This document shows, in pieces, positions 8,732 through 15,814 of a stretch of DNA of 64,000 nucleotides. The stretch is from Rhizobium cauense (lineage in GTDB: Bacteria > Pseudomonadota > Alphaproteobacteria > Rhizobiales > Rhizobiaceae). Location of the stretch: assembly GCF_019511525.1 (NCBI RefSeq), contig NZ_JAEUAT010000022.1:1-64000 (forward strand). Direction: 5' to 3'. The stretch's first letter is position 1; the number at the start of each line of letters is the position of its first letter. Made by a program: the position numbers and the translations under genes. The notes beneath the pieces were generated by a model. That model searched no databases and was not told the DNA's origin. It was given only the letters and a program-made list of their open reading frames with translations.

Positions 8732-9922
8732 TTACTGAGCCGTCGCGACTTTCTCTTCCGCCTGCGGTGCAACCACTGCGCCGGGACGGATACGTTGCAG
8801 GCCATTGACGACGATCTTCTCGCCGACGGTCAGGCCGCTTTCGACAATTCGCTGACCTTCCGCTGCCGCACCAAGCTGGACCGGTCGGTAGCTGACCTTG
8901 TTTTCGGCATCGACGACGAACACGAACTTCTTGTCCTGGTCGGTGCCGATTGCACGGTCGCTGATCAGGATCTTGTTCTCGGCCTTCGGCTCGCCCATAC
9001 GGACACGAACGAACTGGCCGGGGATGAGCTTGCCGCCGGGATTGTCAAAGATGGCGCGAACACCGATCGTGCCGCTTGCCGCATCGACCTGGTTGTCGAT
9101 CAGTTGCAGCTTGCCTTTGATGGGGGTGCCCTCGTCCGCAAGCGTGCCGACTTCAACCGGGATTTCTTCGACAGCGGGTACGGCGCCGTCGGTGGCCGGA
9201 AGCTCGGCCAGGGCCTTGGTCACCATCTCTTCACTGACGTTGAAGCTTGCGTAGATCGGATCGACTGACACGAGCGTTGTCAGGGCGGGCGATGCACTGC
9301 CCTCGGCAACAAGATTACCGACAGTAATCTCGATCTTGCCGACGCGACCGGCAACCGGCGCGCGAACCTCGGTGTAGCCAAGTTCGAGCTGGGCGGAGCG
9401 AAGAGCCGCCTGGGCGGTGCGGAGACCAGCCTGCGCTTCGGTGAACGCATTCTGGCGCTGGTCAAGGTCGCTTTGCGAAATCGTCTTGTTATCGGAAAGC
9501 CTGCGGCCGCGTTCCAGCTCGATCTGAGCAAGATTGACCTTCGCCTCGGCCGACGCAACTTGTCCTTCGGCCTGAGAAACCGCCGCCTGATAGGGCTCGG
9601 GATCGATCGTGAAGAGCAAGTCGCCCGCCTTCACCAATGCACCTTCGCGGAAGTGCACGGATTGGACGGCGCCGGCCACACGTGAACGGATCTGCACCCG
9701 GTCAACTGCCTCGAGCCGACCGGAAAACTCCTGCCATGTCGTTACGTCACGGCTGGCAACGACAGCAACCGTCACCGGCACAGCGGGAGCCTGCGCAGGC
9801 GTGGAAGCAGCCGTGGCGGTCGTGCTCATCGGCAGTTCGAAAAAGATGGCTGCGGCCGAAACGGACGCAGCAAGTCCTAAACCGGCGCCCACGAGGGCCC
9901 AGCGCTTCTTACTGGACGTCAT
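8732..9922 (-). CDS. RND efflux periplasmic adaptor (AcrA/MexA family)
   Basis: This 396-residue membrane-fusion protein links the inner-membrane RND pump to an outer-membrane channel. Its N-terminal hydrophobic segment (LVGAGLGLAASVSAAAIFF) is a signal or anchor. The HlyD-like barrel-sandwich region carries VDRVQIRSRVAGAVQSVHF and the typical GALVKAGDLLFTIDPEPYQ lipoyl motif, followed by a coiled-coil hairpin (about residues 110-185) and a beta-barrel domain. An AAGGAGAG ribosome-binding site fixes the ATG. It lies 41 bp after the hydrolase-like gene and 123 bp before the pump gene on the same strand. The divergent LysR gene is the likely regulator of the operon. There is no lipobox cysteine, so I expect it to be anchored or soluble periplasmic rather than a lipoprotein. 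Confidence 0.93.
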   Translation of the reverse strand: MTSSKKRWALVGAGLGLAASVSAAAIFFELPMSTTATAASTPAQAPAVPVTVAVVASRDVTTWQEFSGRLEAVDRVQIRSRVAGAVQSVHFREGALVKAGDLLFTIDPEPYQAAVSQAEGQVASAEAKVNLAQIELERGRRLSDNKTISQSDLDQRQNAFTEAQAGLRTAQAALRSAQLELGYTEVRAPVAGRVGKIEITVGNLVAEGSASPALTTLVSVDPIYASFNVSEEMVTKALAELPATDGAVPAVEEIPVEVGTLADEGTPIKGKLQLIDNQVDAASGTIGVRAIFDNPGGKLIPGQFVRVRMGEPKAENKILISDRAIGTDQDKKFVFVVDAENKVSYRPVQLGAAAEGQRIVESGLTVGEKIVVNGLQRIRPGAVVAPQAEEKVATAQ

Positions 9923-9963
9923 TGTTACTCTCCTTGCGGCCCTGTCTCAGTGGCCGGATTCAA

Positions 9964-10785
9964 TCAGTTCGTCTTCAATGCAATAGGTCGGCTGCCAATA
10001 TCCCGGACAAAGCTCTCGAATTGGTCCGTGATCGTCTGTTCCCAATTCGGCGCTTGTTCGCATTTCCCGCCATAAAGGGTTGGCCAGCCTGCCCCGGCGG
10101 GGAGGACATTCCGGCGAACTGCAACACCGGCCTGCTTCAGGCGATCGGCATAACCGAGTGTCTCGTCACGAAGGGGATCATCCTCCGCCGTCAGAACAAG
10201 CGCTGGTGCGACCCCCGAAATACGGGAGCACAGACACGGCGCCGCATAAGGATGGCAGCCGCCTCCGCTGAGATAGTGACTCCAGCCCTCGGCCCATCGC
10301 TGACGCATGCCGATGCCATCCGCCTTGCGGATCGACGACGTGCCCATGAAAGGATCAAGCAGCGGCGAAATCAGAATCTGGCCATCGAGCGCATCTGCGT
10401 AATGGTCGCGTGCCTTGAAAGCGACGCCAGCAGCAATATTGCCGCCCGCCTCTTCGCCGGCCACGATCAGCAGAGAATTGCGATCGCCAATACCCGAGGC
10501 GCGCTTGTTCGCAAGATAGGAAAAAACGGAGTAACCGACTTCCAGCGGCTTCGGAAAGATATTGCCAAGCGGGGCATTGTAATCAGGCACGGCGACAATC
10601 GCGCCAGCCTTCGCCAGGCTTTCGGCAACCACGCTGTCCTTGACGCCCGACTGAAGAAATGCGCCGCCGTGGAAAAACAGTACGATGGGCGAACCCTTGC
10701 CGAACTCGGCACCCTGATAGACGCGCGCGGAAACGGGGCCGGTGGCCACCTTCTCCAACACTATGTCTTTCACCTGCACCGCCAT
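9964..10785 (-). CDS. Alpha/beta-hydrolase-fold protein of the HSL/acetyl-esterase type lacking the catalytic serine
   Basis: This protein of about 273 residues has the hormone-sensitive-lipase fold. The oxyanion-hole motif FFHGGAF is intact, but the nucleophile elbow, normally GDSAGG, reads GEEAGG, so serine is replaced by glutamate. The acid region AEDDPLRDE is present, while the C-terminal position where HSL proteins carry histidine reads PAGAGWPTLYG with no His. It should therefore not be a working serine esterase and may be a binding or regulatory pseudoenzyme. It is the first gene of the RND operon, 41 bp before the adaptor. The start is uncertain: ATG 10785 (MAVQVKD) is chosen, and ATG 10809 in the same frame is possible. 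A divergent LysR gene lies upstream. Confidence 0.8.
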   Translation of the reverse strand: MAVQVKDIVLEKVATGPVSARVYQGAEFGKGSPIVLFFHGGAFLQSGVKDSVVAESLAKAGAIVAVPDYNAPLGNIFPKPLEVGYSVFSYLANKRASGIGDRNSLLIVAGEEAGGNIAAGVAFKARDHYADALDGQILISPLLDPFMGTSSIRKADGIGMRQRWAEGWSHYLSGGGCHPYAAPCLCSRISGVAPALVLTAEDDPLRDETLGYADRLKQAGVAVRRNVLPAGAGWPTLYGGKCEQAPNWEQTITDQFESFVRDIGSRPIALKTN

Positions 10786-10860
10786 AGTTCCGGCCCGCGT
10801 TTGACCCACATATCGTATTGCGAGCCGAGATGGCTTGCAATTTGTGAAGAAAAGATATTG

Positions 10861-10880
10861 TTATTCCATTGTCGGAATAA
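10861..10880. promoter_or_regulatory. Candidate LysR operator (inverted repeat)
   Basis: TTATTCC, a 6-bp spacer (attgtc), then GGAATAA form a perfect inverted repeat in the 167-bp divergent region between the hydrolase/RND operon and the LysR gene at 10953. LysR proteins bind dyads at such positions and usually control the divergent operon as well as themselves. A weaker dyad (GTTC-N8-GAAC) follows at about 10900-10917. Confidence 0.55.
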
Positions 10881-10952
10881 GAAGCCATAGAGCGATTACA
10901 CTGTTCCGAATTTCGAACAATACCGCAGTGCAACCTGCTTAGGTGATTTCCG

Positions 10953-11864
10953 ATGGACCAGCTCTCGGCAATGCGCGCTTTCATCCGCGTCGTGGAGACG
11001 GGCAATTTCACACGGGCCGCCGACACGCTCGCCATGCCCAAGGCGACGGTGACCAATCTCATTCAGGGGCTTGAAGCGCATCTGCACACCAAGCTCCTCA
11101 ACCGCACCACACGCCGCGTCATGGTGACGACCGACGGCGCGCTCTATTACGAACGAGCGGCACAGATCGTGTCCGAACTCGAGGAACTGGACGGCAGTCT
11201 TACGAACTCGCAAGGCCTGCCGACGGGACGCCTGCGCGTCGAAATGGCGGGTGCCTTTGCCGACTGGATCGTCGTGCCGGCGCTTTGTGATTTCTACCAG
11301 AAATATCCAGAAATCCGCGTCGATCTCGGTGTCGGGGACAGGAACGTGGATTACCTCGCAGAAAACGTCGATTGTGCGCTTCGGGGCGGCACGCCCGCCG
11401 ACCAATCGCTGATCGCAAGACGTGTTTCGGAAGTCGAAATGCTCACCTGCGCGGCGCCACTCTATATCGAGAAATTCGGCATTCCAACGCGCCCGGAAGA
11501 GCTTGAAAACGACCATTATTCAGTGAGTTACTTCCGCGCACAGACCAACCGGACGTACCCCTTCGAGTTCCGCAAGGACAATGAAAATCTGGAGATCAAT
11601 CCGCGTTATCTGCTCTCGGTCAACGACAGCCGAACCTTCGTCAATGCAGCATTGAATGGGCTGGGCATCGCCCAGTTGCCGCGCTTCATGATCCGCGACG
11701 CCTTGGCAAAGGGCGAGCTCGTGGAAATCCTGCCGGAATGGAGCCGCGAACCCTTGCCGCTCTACATCGTCTATCCGCCGAACAGGCACCTCAGCAACAA
11801 GGTCCGCGTCTTCGTCGACTGGCTGGTAAAGCTGCTCTCGGATGCGAAGCTGAATGATCCTTGA
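10953..11864 (+). CDS. LysR-family transcriptional regulator, divergent to the RND operon
   Basis: This 303-residue LysR protein has a winged helix-turn-helix in its first 60 residues (FTRAADTLAMPKATVTNLIQGLE) followed by a periplasmic-binding-like effector domain. The sequence DQLSAMRAFIRVVETGNFTRAA and the C-terminal RVFVDWLVKLL place it in the large CrgA/DhcR-like subgroup. It is transcribed away from the hydrolase-adaptor-pump operon, with an inverted repeat between them, and probably controls that operon. The effector is unknown. A 16-bp stem-loop overlaps its stop codon. Confidence 0.92.
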   Translation: MDQLSAMRAFIRVVETGNFTRAADTLAMPKATVTNLIQGLEAHLHTKLLNRTTRRVMVTTDGALYYERAAQIVSELEELDGSLTNSQGLPTGRLRVEMAGAFADWIVVPALCDFYQKYPEIRVDLGVGDRNVDYLAENVDCALRGGTPADQSLIARRVSEVEMLTCAAPLYIEKFGIPTRPEELENDHYSVSYFRAQTNRTYPFEFRKDNENLEINPRYLLSVNDSRTFVNAALNGLGIAQLPRFMIRDALAKGELVEILPEWSREPLPLYIVYPPNRHLSNKVRVFVDWLVKLLSDAKLNDP

Positions 11865-11911
11865 CGCAGTTGCGGCCCGGAAGGAGTTCCTTCGACGGGC
11901 CGCAATTGCGT
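11864..11911 (+). terminator. Stem-loop after the LysR gene
   Basis: ACGCAGTTGCGGCCCG pairs with CGGGCCGCAATTGCGT (16 bp, one G-T wobble on the + strand) around a 16-base loop, directly after the LysR stop. There is no clear U-run, so it may be a terminator or a 3'-end protecting structure. Confidence 0.5.
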
Positions 11912-12104
11912 GTCATCGAATTCCTTTCAGACCCTGCCGCGTCACCAGGGAAATGGCTCGGCCGGTATCTGAGGTTGGCGCCCGGAGTTGGAGGTCGTCC
12001 AGTCGCCTTTACATAAACCATATAAGCCTGCTTCTTGCCATTTGTTAAGTGCTGATTCGTGCACAGCGGGTTCGCAAAAACGAAACAATGGCAAGTATCA
12101 CGGT

Positions 12105-13004
12105 TTAGTGAACAGCCGGCTTGAGGAGATCCTCGAGACCGATCCGCCGGAACATTTCGGCGCGAACTCGGTCGGCAACGCCATTGACGATCTCAGCACC
12201 ATCCTCTGACGGATCGACATGAGTACGGAACGGACGTGTACCGAACGGCATGGCGATGACCGCAGCGATCGCCGTTGCGACAGAGCCTGCATCGGCATCC
12301 GCTGGTTCGAGGGCGGCCAGCCCCTGCAGCGCCTGTTCCGGTACACCCTTGTACGGCCCGTCGTTGTATTCAATGGCACGTGCAACATCCGCAGGCGAAC
12401 CGGAGTGCGCGAAGTGATTGGTTCCCTTTGTGAAAGCGCCCGGCACAATGATGGCGGTTTCGATGCCCCAGCGGGCAAGTTCCGACGCGTAGGAGACGGC
12501 AACCGAGTCCATCGCGGCCTTGGCTGCGAAATAAGGAGCGAGATAGGGAGGCGTGCCGCCACGCGTGCTGGAAGAGGACACCCAGACGACAAGCCCGCTG
12601 CCCCGCTTGCGCATGTGGGGAAGTACGGCCCGGTTCACCCGCTGGGTCGACAGGACGTTGATGTCGAACAGCTCCGCATATTGCTCCGGCGTGAATGCCT
12701 CAGCAGGGCCAAACGACATATGGCCAGCGTTGTGGATGATAACGTCAAGCCGACCTGCCTCCGCGATGACCTTGGCAATCCCGGCTTCGACCGATGCATC
12801 TGAAACAACGTCGAGTTCGACTGAACGCAAATCGACATCGTTCTCCCGAGAGAAAGCCGCAATCTCCGCGACGGCTTTCGCGTTGCGCCCCACTGTGTCG
12901 CGGATGCCGGCGTAGACGACATGCCCTTCTCTTGCGAGCGTACGGGCAGTGAGTGCGCCGAAGCCACTGGATGCTCCGGTAATGACGATGACTTGCTTAT
13001 CCAT
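12105..13004 (-). CDS. Classical SDR oxidoreductase
   Basis: This 299-residue short-chain dehydrogenase has the cofactor motif TGASSGFG at residues 9-16, HNAG in place of NNAG, the active-site serines VSSSS, and YFAAK (Tyr-x3-Lys). The start is the ATG giving MDKQVIVITG, supported by AAGGAAC just upstream. The extended C-terminus (about 50 residues past the usual 250) is seen in the subgroup annotated as retinol- or oxidoreductase-like SDRs. It lies 65 bp downstream of another SDR gene on the same strand, so the two probably form an operon under the divergent LysR gene at 13933. The substrate is not predictable. Confidence 0.88.
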   Translation of the reverse strand: MDKQVIVITGASSGFGALTARTLAREGHVVYAGIRDTVGRNAKAVAEIAAFSRENDVDLRSVELDVVSDASVEAGIAKVIAEAGRLDVIIHNAGHMSFGPAEAFTPEQYAELFDINVLSTQRVNRAVLPHMRKRGSGLVVWVSSSSTRGGTPPYLAPYFAAKAAMDSVAVSYASELARWGIETAIIVPGAFTKGTNHFAHSGSPADVARAIEYNDGPYKGVPEQALQGLAALEPADADAGSVATAIAAVIAMPFGTRPFRTHVDPSEDGAEIVNGVADRVRAEMFRRIGLEDLLKPAVH

Positions 13005-13069
13005 TGTCCTGTTCCTTCGTGAGTTCAAAGGTGATTGTTGGTTGCTGCGGTTCGAGATCGCCGCAAAGC

Positions 13070-13810
13070 TCAGACTATGCCGCCGTTGGCGCGCAGAACC
13101 TGGCCATTGATCCAGGCGCCGTCCGGGCCGGCAAGGAAGGAGACCGAAGCGGCGATGTCGGCCGGCGTCCCCAAACGCTCCAGCGGATTCATTTTGGCCA
13201 TGCGGGCGATCAATTCGTCCGATTTGCCATCGAGGAAGAGGTCGGTTGCCGTGGGTCCGGGAGCCACGGCGTTGACCGTGATGTTACGCCCCCGCATTTC
13301 CTTCGACATGATCGCCGTCAGTGTTTCGACGGCAGCCTTGGTCGCGGCGTAGACGCCGTAGTTCTCAAGCTTCAAACCCACCACGCTTGTCGAGAAGTTG
13401 ATTACGCGACCGCCGCTGCGCAGGCGCTTTGCCGCTTCCCGCAGGGTGTTGAACGTGCCCTTCAGGTTCACGCTGACCTGACGATCGAAATTGGCGTCAT
13501 CAGCCTCGGCAATCGACGAGAGCTGCATGATGCCGGCATTGTTGACCAGAACATCGATGCCGCCGAATGCGGCCTCCGCTGCATCGAACATCCGACGGAC
13601 TGCCTCGGGGTTGCTGACATCGGCTTGTGCGGTCAGCGCCTTGCCGCCAGCGCGCTCGATCTTCTGCACGAGCTCCTCGGCGAGCGCCGCGTTTCCGGAG
13701 TAGTTGATGACGACCGTGAAACCGTCCCTGGCCAGCCGTTCGGCAATTGCGGCGCCGATACCTCTCGACGCGCCTGTGACCAGTGCGACCTTGTTTTCTT
13801 TGCTGCTCAT
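13070..13810 (-). CDS. SDR oxidoreductase (3-oxoacyl-ACP reductase-like)
   Basis: This 246-residue classical SDR has TGASRGIG, NNAG, a serine in the NFSTS segment, YAATK, and the C-terminal cofactor-side GPTATDLF. The start giving MSSKENKVALVTG is chosen because of AAGGAG upstream; the longer in-frame ORF to 13894 would run into the operator. It is the promoter-proximal gene of a two-SDR operon. The divergent LysR gene begins 122 bp away across a perfect 9-9-9 inverted repeat. NADPH is likely the cofactor (Arg after TGAS). The substrate is unknown. Confidence 0.9.
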   Translation of the reverse strand: MSSKENKVALVTGASRGIGAAIAERLARDGFTVVINYSGNAALAEELVQKIERAGGKALTAQADVSNPEAVRRMFDAAEAAFGGIDVLVNNAGIMQLSSIAEADDANFDRQVSVNLKGTFNTLREAAKRLRSGGRVINFSTSVVGLKLENYGVYAATKAAVETLTAIMSKEMRGRNITVNAVAPGPTATDLFLDGKSDELIARMAKMNPLERLGTPADIAASVSFLAGPDGAWINGQVLRANGGIV

Positions 13811-13892
13811 TGACTTTCTCCTTCTTTCGTTGTGCCTCAGCGCGTTTCCGATGGGGAGAAGATGCTGCTTTTCATCTTGCGGATAATCAGCC

Positions 13893-13919
13893 ATTATTCG
13901 GCATCACTATCCGAATAAT
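13893..13919. promoter_or_regulatory. Candidate LysR operator (perfect 9-9-9 inverted repeat)
   Basis: ATTATTCGG, a 9-bp spacer, then CCGAATAAT is a perfect dyad ending 13 bp before the LysR start codon and 82 bp before the SDR start. It is the obvious binding site for the adjacent regulator. The TTATTC...GAATAA half-sites also occur, at closer spacing, before the LysR gene at 10953. Confidence 0.65.
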
Positions 13920-13932
13920 ACGAACAGATACG

Positions 13933-14823
13933 ATGGACAGGTTCGATGCCATGCGGGTGTTCTCCCGCGTCGTGGAGCGCCGCAGCTTTACACTCGCCGC
14001 CGAAGACACGGGTCTGCCGCGCTCCACGGTGACCGATGCCATCAAACAGCTGGAGGCGCGCCTCGGCGTGCGCCTCCTTCAAAGGACCACGCGCCATGTC
14101 AGCCCCACGCTCGACGGCGAAGCCTATTACCAGCGCTGTCTTTCCATCCTCGCGGATATCGAGGATGCCGAGGGCGCGTTCGCCGGCGCCAAGCCGAAGG
14201 GCATGCTACGCGTCGATGTGCATGGCACGCTCGCCCGGCACTTCGTTCTGCCGAGCCTTCCGCATTTCCTCGAGACGTATCCGGACATCGAATTCTACAT
14301 GAGCGAGGGCGACCGGTTGGTCGATCTCGTTCGCGAAGGGATCGATTGCGTGCTGCGTGTCGGCACGCCCCAGGATAGCGACATGTTAGCACGGCGCGTC
14401 GCCATGTTGGAGGAAGTTACCCTTGCAGCTCCCTCCTATATCGAGAAACACGGCCTCCCCGAGCATCCAGACCGGCTGGATGGCCACCGCATGGTCGGCT
14501 TCCGTTCGACTGCGACCGGCGGGATTCTACCACTGGAATTTCTGGTCGGCGGCAACATCCGCAACCTCACCCTGCCCGCAACAGTAAGCGTCAACGGCGC
14601 GGAAAGCTTCATGTCGGCCGCCCGGCTCGGCCTCGGCCTGATACAGGTGCCGCGATACCATGCGGAACGGGATTTGGCCGACGGCACGCTCGTTCACGTT
14701 CTCCCTGATTTCCCGCTGACGGAAACGCCGGTCTCCCTGCTCTATCCGCGAAACCGGCAACTTTCGCCCCGTGTTCGCGTTTTCATCGATTGGCTGGTGA
14801 AGGTCTTCGCTCGACAATCCTGA
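13933..14823 (+). CDS. LysR-family transcriptional regulator, divergent to two SDR genes
   Basis: This 296-residue LysR protein starts MDRFDAMRVFSRVVERRSFTLAA and has its HTH at SFTLAAEDTGLPRSTVTDAIKQLE, followed by the effector-binding domain. It is clearly a paralogue of the LysR proteins at 10953 and 52338, sharing motifs such as YIEKxG and RVFxDWLVK. The start was chosen at the ATG just after the operator; the upstream in-frame extension would overlap the divergent SDR gene. It probably regulates the two-SDR operon through the inverted repeat at 13893-13919. Confidence 0.92.
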   Translation: MDRFDAMRVFSRVVERRSFTLAAEDTGLPRSTVTDAIKQLEARLGVRLLQRTTRHVSPTLDGEAYYQRCLSILADIEDAEGAFAGAKPKGMLRVDVHGTLARHFVLPSLPHFLETYPDIEFYMSEGDRLVDLVREGIDCVLRVGTPQDSDMLARRVAMLEEVTLAAPSYIEKHGLPEHPDRLDGHRMVGFRSTATGGILPLEFLVGGNIRNLTLPATVSVNGAESFMSAARLGLGLIQVPRYHAERDLADGTLVHVLPDFPLTETPVSLLYPRNRQLSPRVRVFIDWLVKVFARQS

Positions 14824-14870
14824 CGAAAAGCGTTTCACTTGGAGCAACTGGCAGAACCGGGAGACTTTCC

Positions 14871-15191
14871 ATGGCCATCACAGACGTCATCGTGCACCCG
14901 AAGGAAGGCTGTTTCGTCGTCATTTTCACGGATCAGTCCGGCAACAGTATATCGGTCACTCTCTTTGCCGCAGCCTCTCCCGGGCTGACGAGCGACAATG
15001 CGATTACCCGCGCAAGGGCCCTGCTCGCAACCACGTTGCAGAGTTCACAGGCCGACAGTGCGCGCGGCAAGGATGCCGCGCTTCTCGAAGAAGAACTCGA
15101 AGAGGGTCTTGAGGACACCTTTCCGGCAAGCGACCCCGTATCGGTCACAGGTTCCTCCATCCCTGCGCATGACCCGAAGGCCGGCCACTAG
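14871..15191 (+). CDS. Conserved small protein with FPASDP motif
   Basis: This 106-residue protein is of unknown function. It begins MAITDVIVHPKEGCFVV and has an acidic stretch LEEELEEGLEDTFPASDP near its C-terminus. The E-x2-L-E-x-T-F-P-A-S-D-P motif recurs in other small rhizobial proteins (recalled, not searched). No signal peptide, membrane segment or metal site is visible. The ATG at 14871 follows GGGAGA; an upstream in-frame start would overlap the LysR gene end. It is 47 bp after LysR and 29 bp before the DNA glycosylase on the same strand, so it may share a transcript with either. Confidence 0.7.
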   Translation: MAITDVIVHPKEGCFVVIFTDQSGNSISVTLFAAASPGLTSDNAITRARALLATTLQSSQADSARGKDAALLEEELEEGLEDTFPASDPVSVTGSSIPAHDPKAGH

Positions 15192-15220
15192 TTTCTGACA
15201 GAAGCGGAAACCTCAAACAG

Positions 15221-15811
15221 ATGACACATGCCATCGGTGCGATCGGCGCCGCTCCCCTCGTTGGCCCTGATCTCACTCAATTTTTCGAGCGTGATGCGAT
15301 TGCCGTTGCCCGGGATTTGCTTGGCTGCCATCTGCGCGTCGGCGATGTCGGCGGCCGCATAACCGAGACGGAAGCCTACTACCCAGATGACGAAGCCTCG
15401 CACAGCTTCCGAGGCCCCACGCAACGCAATGGCGCGATGTTCGGCCAGCCAGGCAATGTCTATGTTTACCGCATCTACGGCATGCATTGGTGCCTGAACT
15501 TCGTCTGCACGCCCGGCTCCGCTGTGCTGATCCGAGCACTCGAGCCGGAAGCAGGCATCGCGGCCATGACCGGGCGCCGCAACAACCATGCACTGACGCA
15601 GCTCTGCAGCGGGCCAGGCAAGCTCTGCCAGGCCCTCGGCATCGATTTCACTTTGAATGACAGGTTGCTCGACCGTCCCCCCTTCTCGATCGCGCCATCC
15701 TCACCCGTCGAAATCATTGCCGGCAAACGGATCGGCATAACAAAAAATGCCGAAGCACCTTGGCGTTTCGGCATTTCAGGGTCTCGTTATCTCAGCAAGC
15801 CGTTTCGCTGA
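15221..15811 (+). CDS. mpg: DNA-3-methyladenine glycosylase (AAG/MPG family)
   Basis: This 196-residue enzyme removes 3-methyladenine and other alkylated purines in base-excision repair. Family motifs are clear: ARDLLGCHL, the catalytic-region ITETEAYYPDDEASHSFRG with the active-site glutamate, NGAMFGQPGNVYVYRIYGMHWCLNFVC, and LCSGPGKLCQALGI. The length is normal. The DNA encoding the last 22 residues contains a hairpin with a U-run that is readable as an intrinsic terminator for the convergent emr operon. The stop is 3 bp from the emrB stop. Confidence 0.95.
   Translation: MTHAIGAIGAAPLVGPDLTQFFERDAIAVARDLLGCHLRVGDVGGRITETEAYYPDDEASHSFRGPTQRNGAMFGQPGNVYVYRIYGMHWCLNFVCTPGSAVLIRALEPEAGIAAMTGRRNNHALTQLCSGPGKLCQALGIDFTLNDRLLDRPPFSIAPSSPVEIIAGKRIGITKNAEAPWRFGISGSRYLSKPFR
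15745..15776 (-). terminator. Intrinsic terminator of the emr operon, inside the mpg coding sequence
   Basis: On the minus strand AAATGCCGAA, a 12-base loop, then TTCGGCATTT is followed by further T residues (TTTTTTG in all). It lies 39 bp beyond the emrB stop. This is a classical rho-independent terminator, yet it falls within the last codons of mpg on the other strand. Confidence 0.75.
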
Positions 15812-15814
15812 GCG

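Noticed and set aside
9637..10890. 417-codon plus-strand ORF
   Set aside because: It runs antisense through the RND adaptor start and the hydrolase-like gene; its protein has no motif and no ribosome-binding site.
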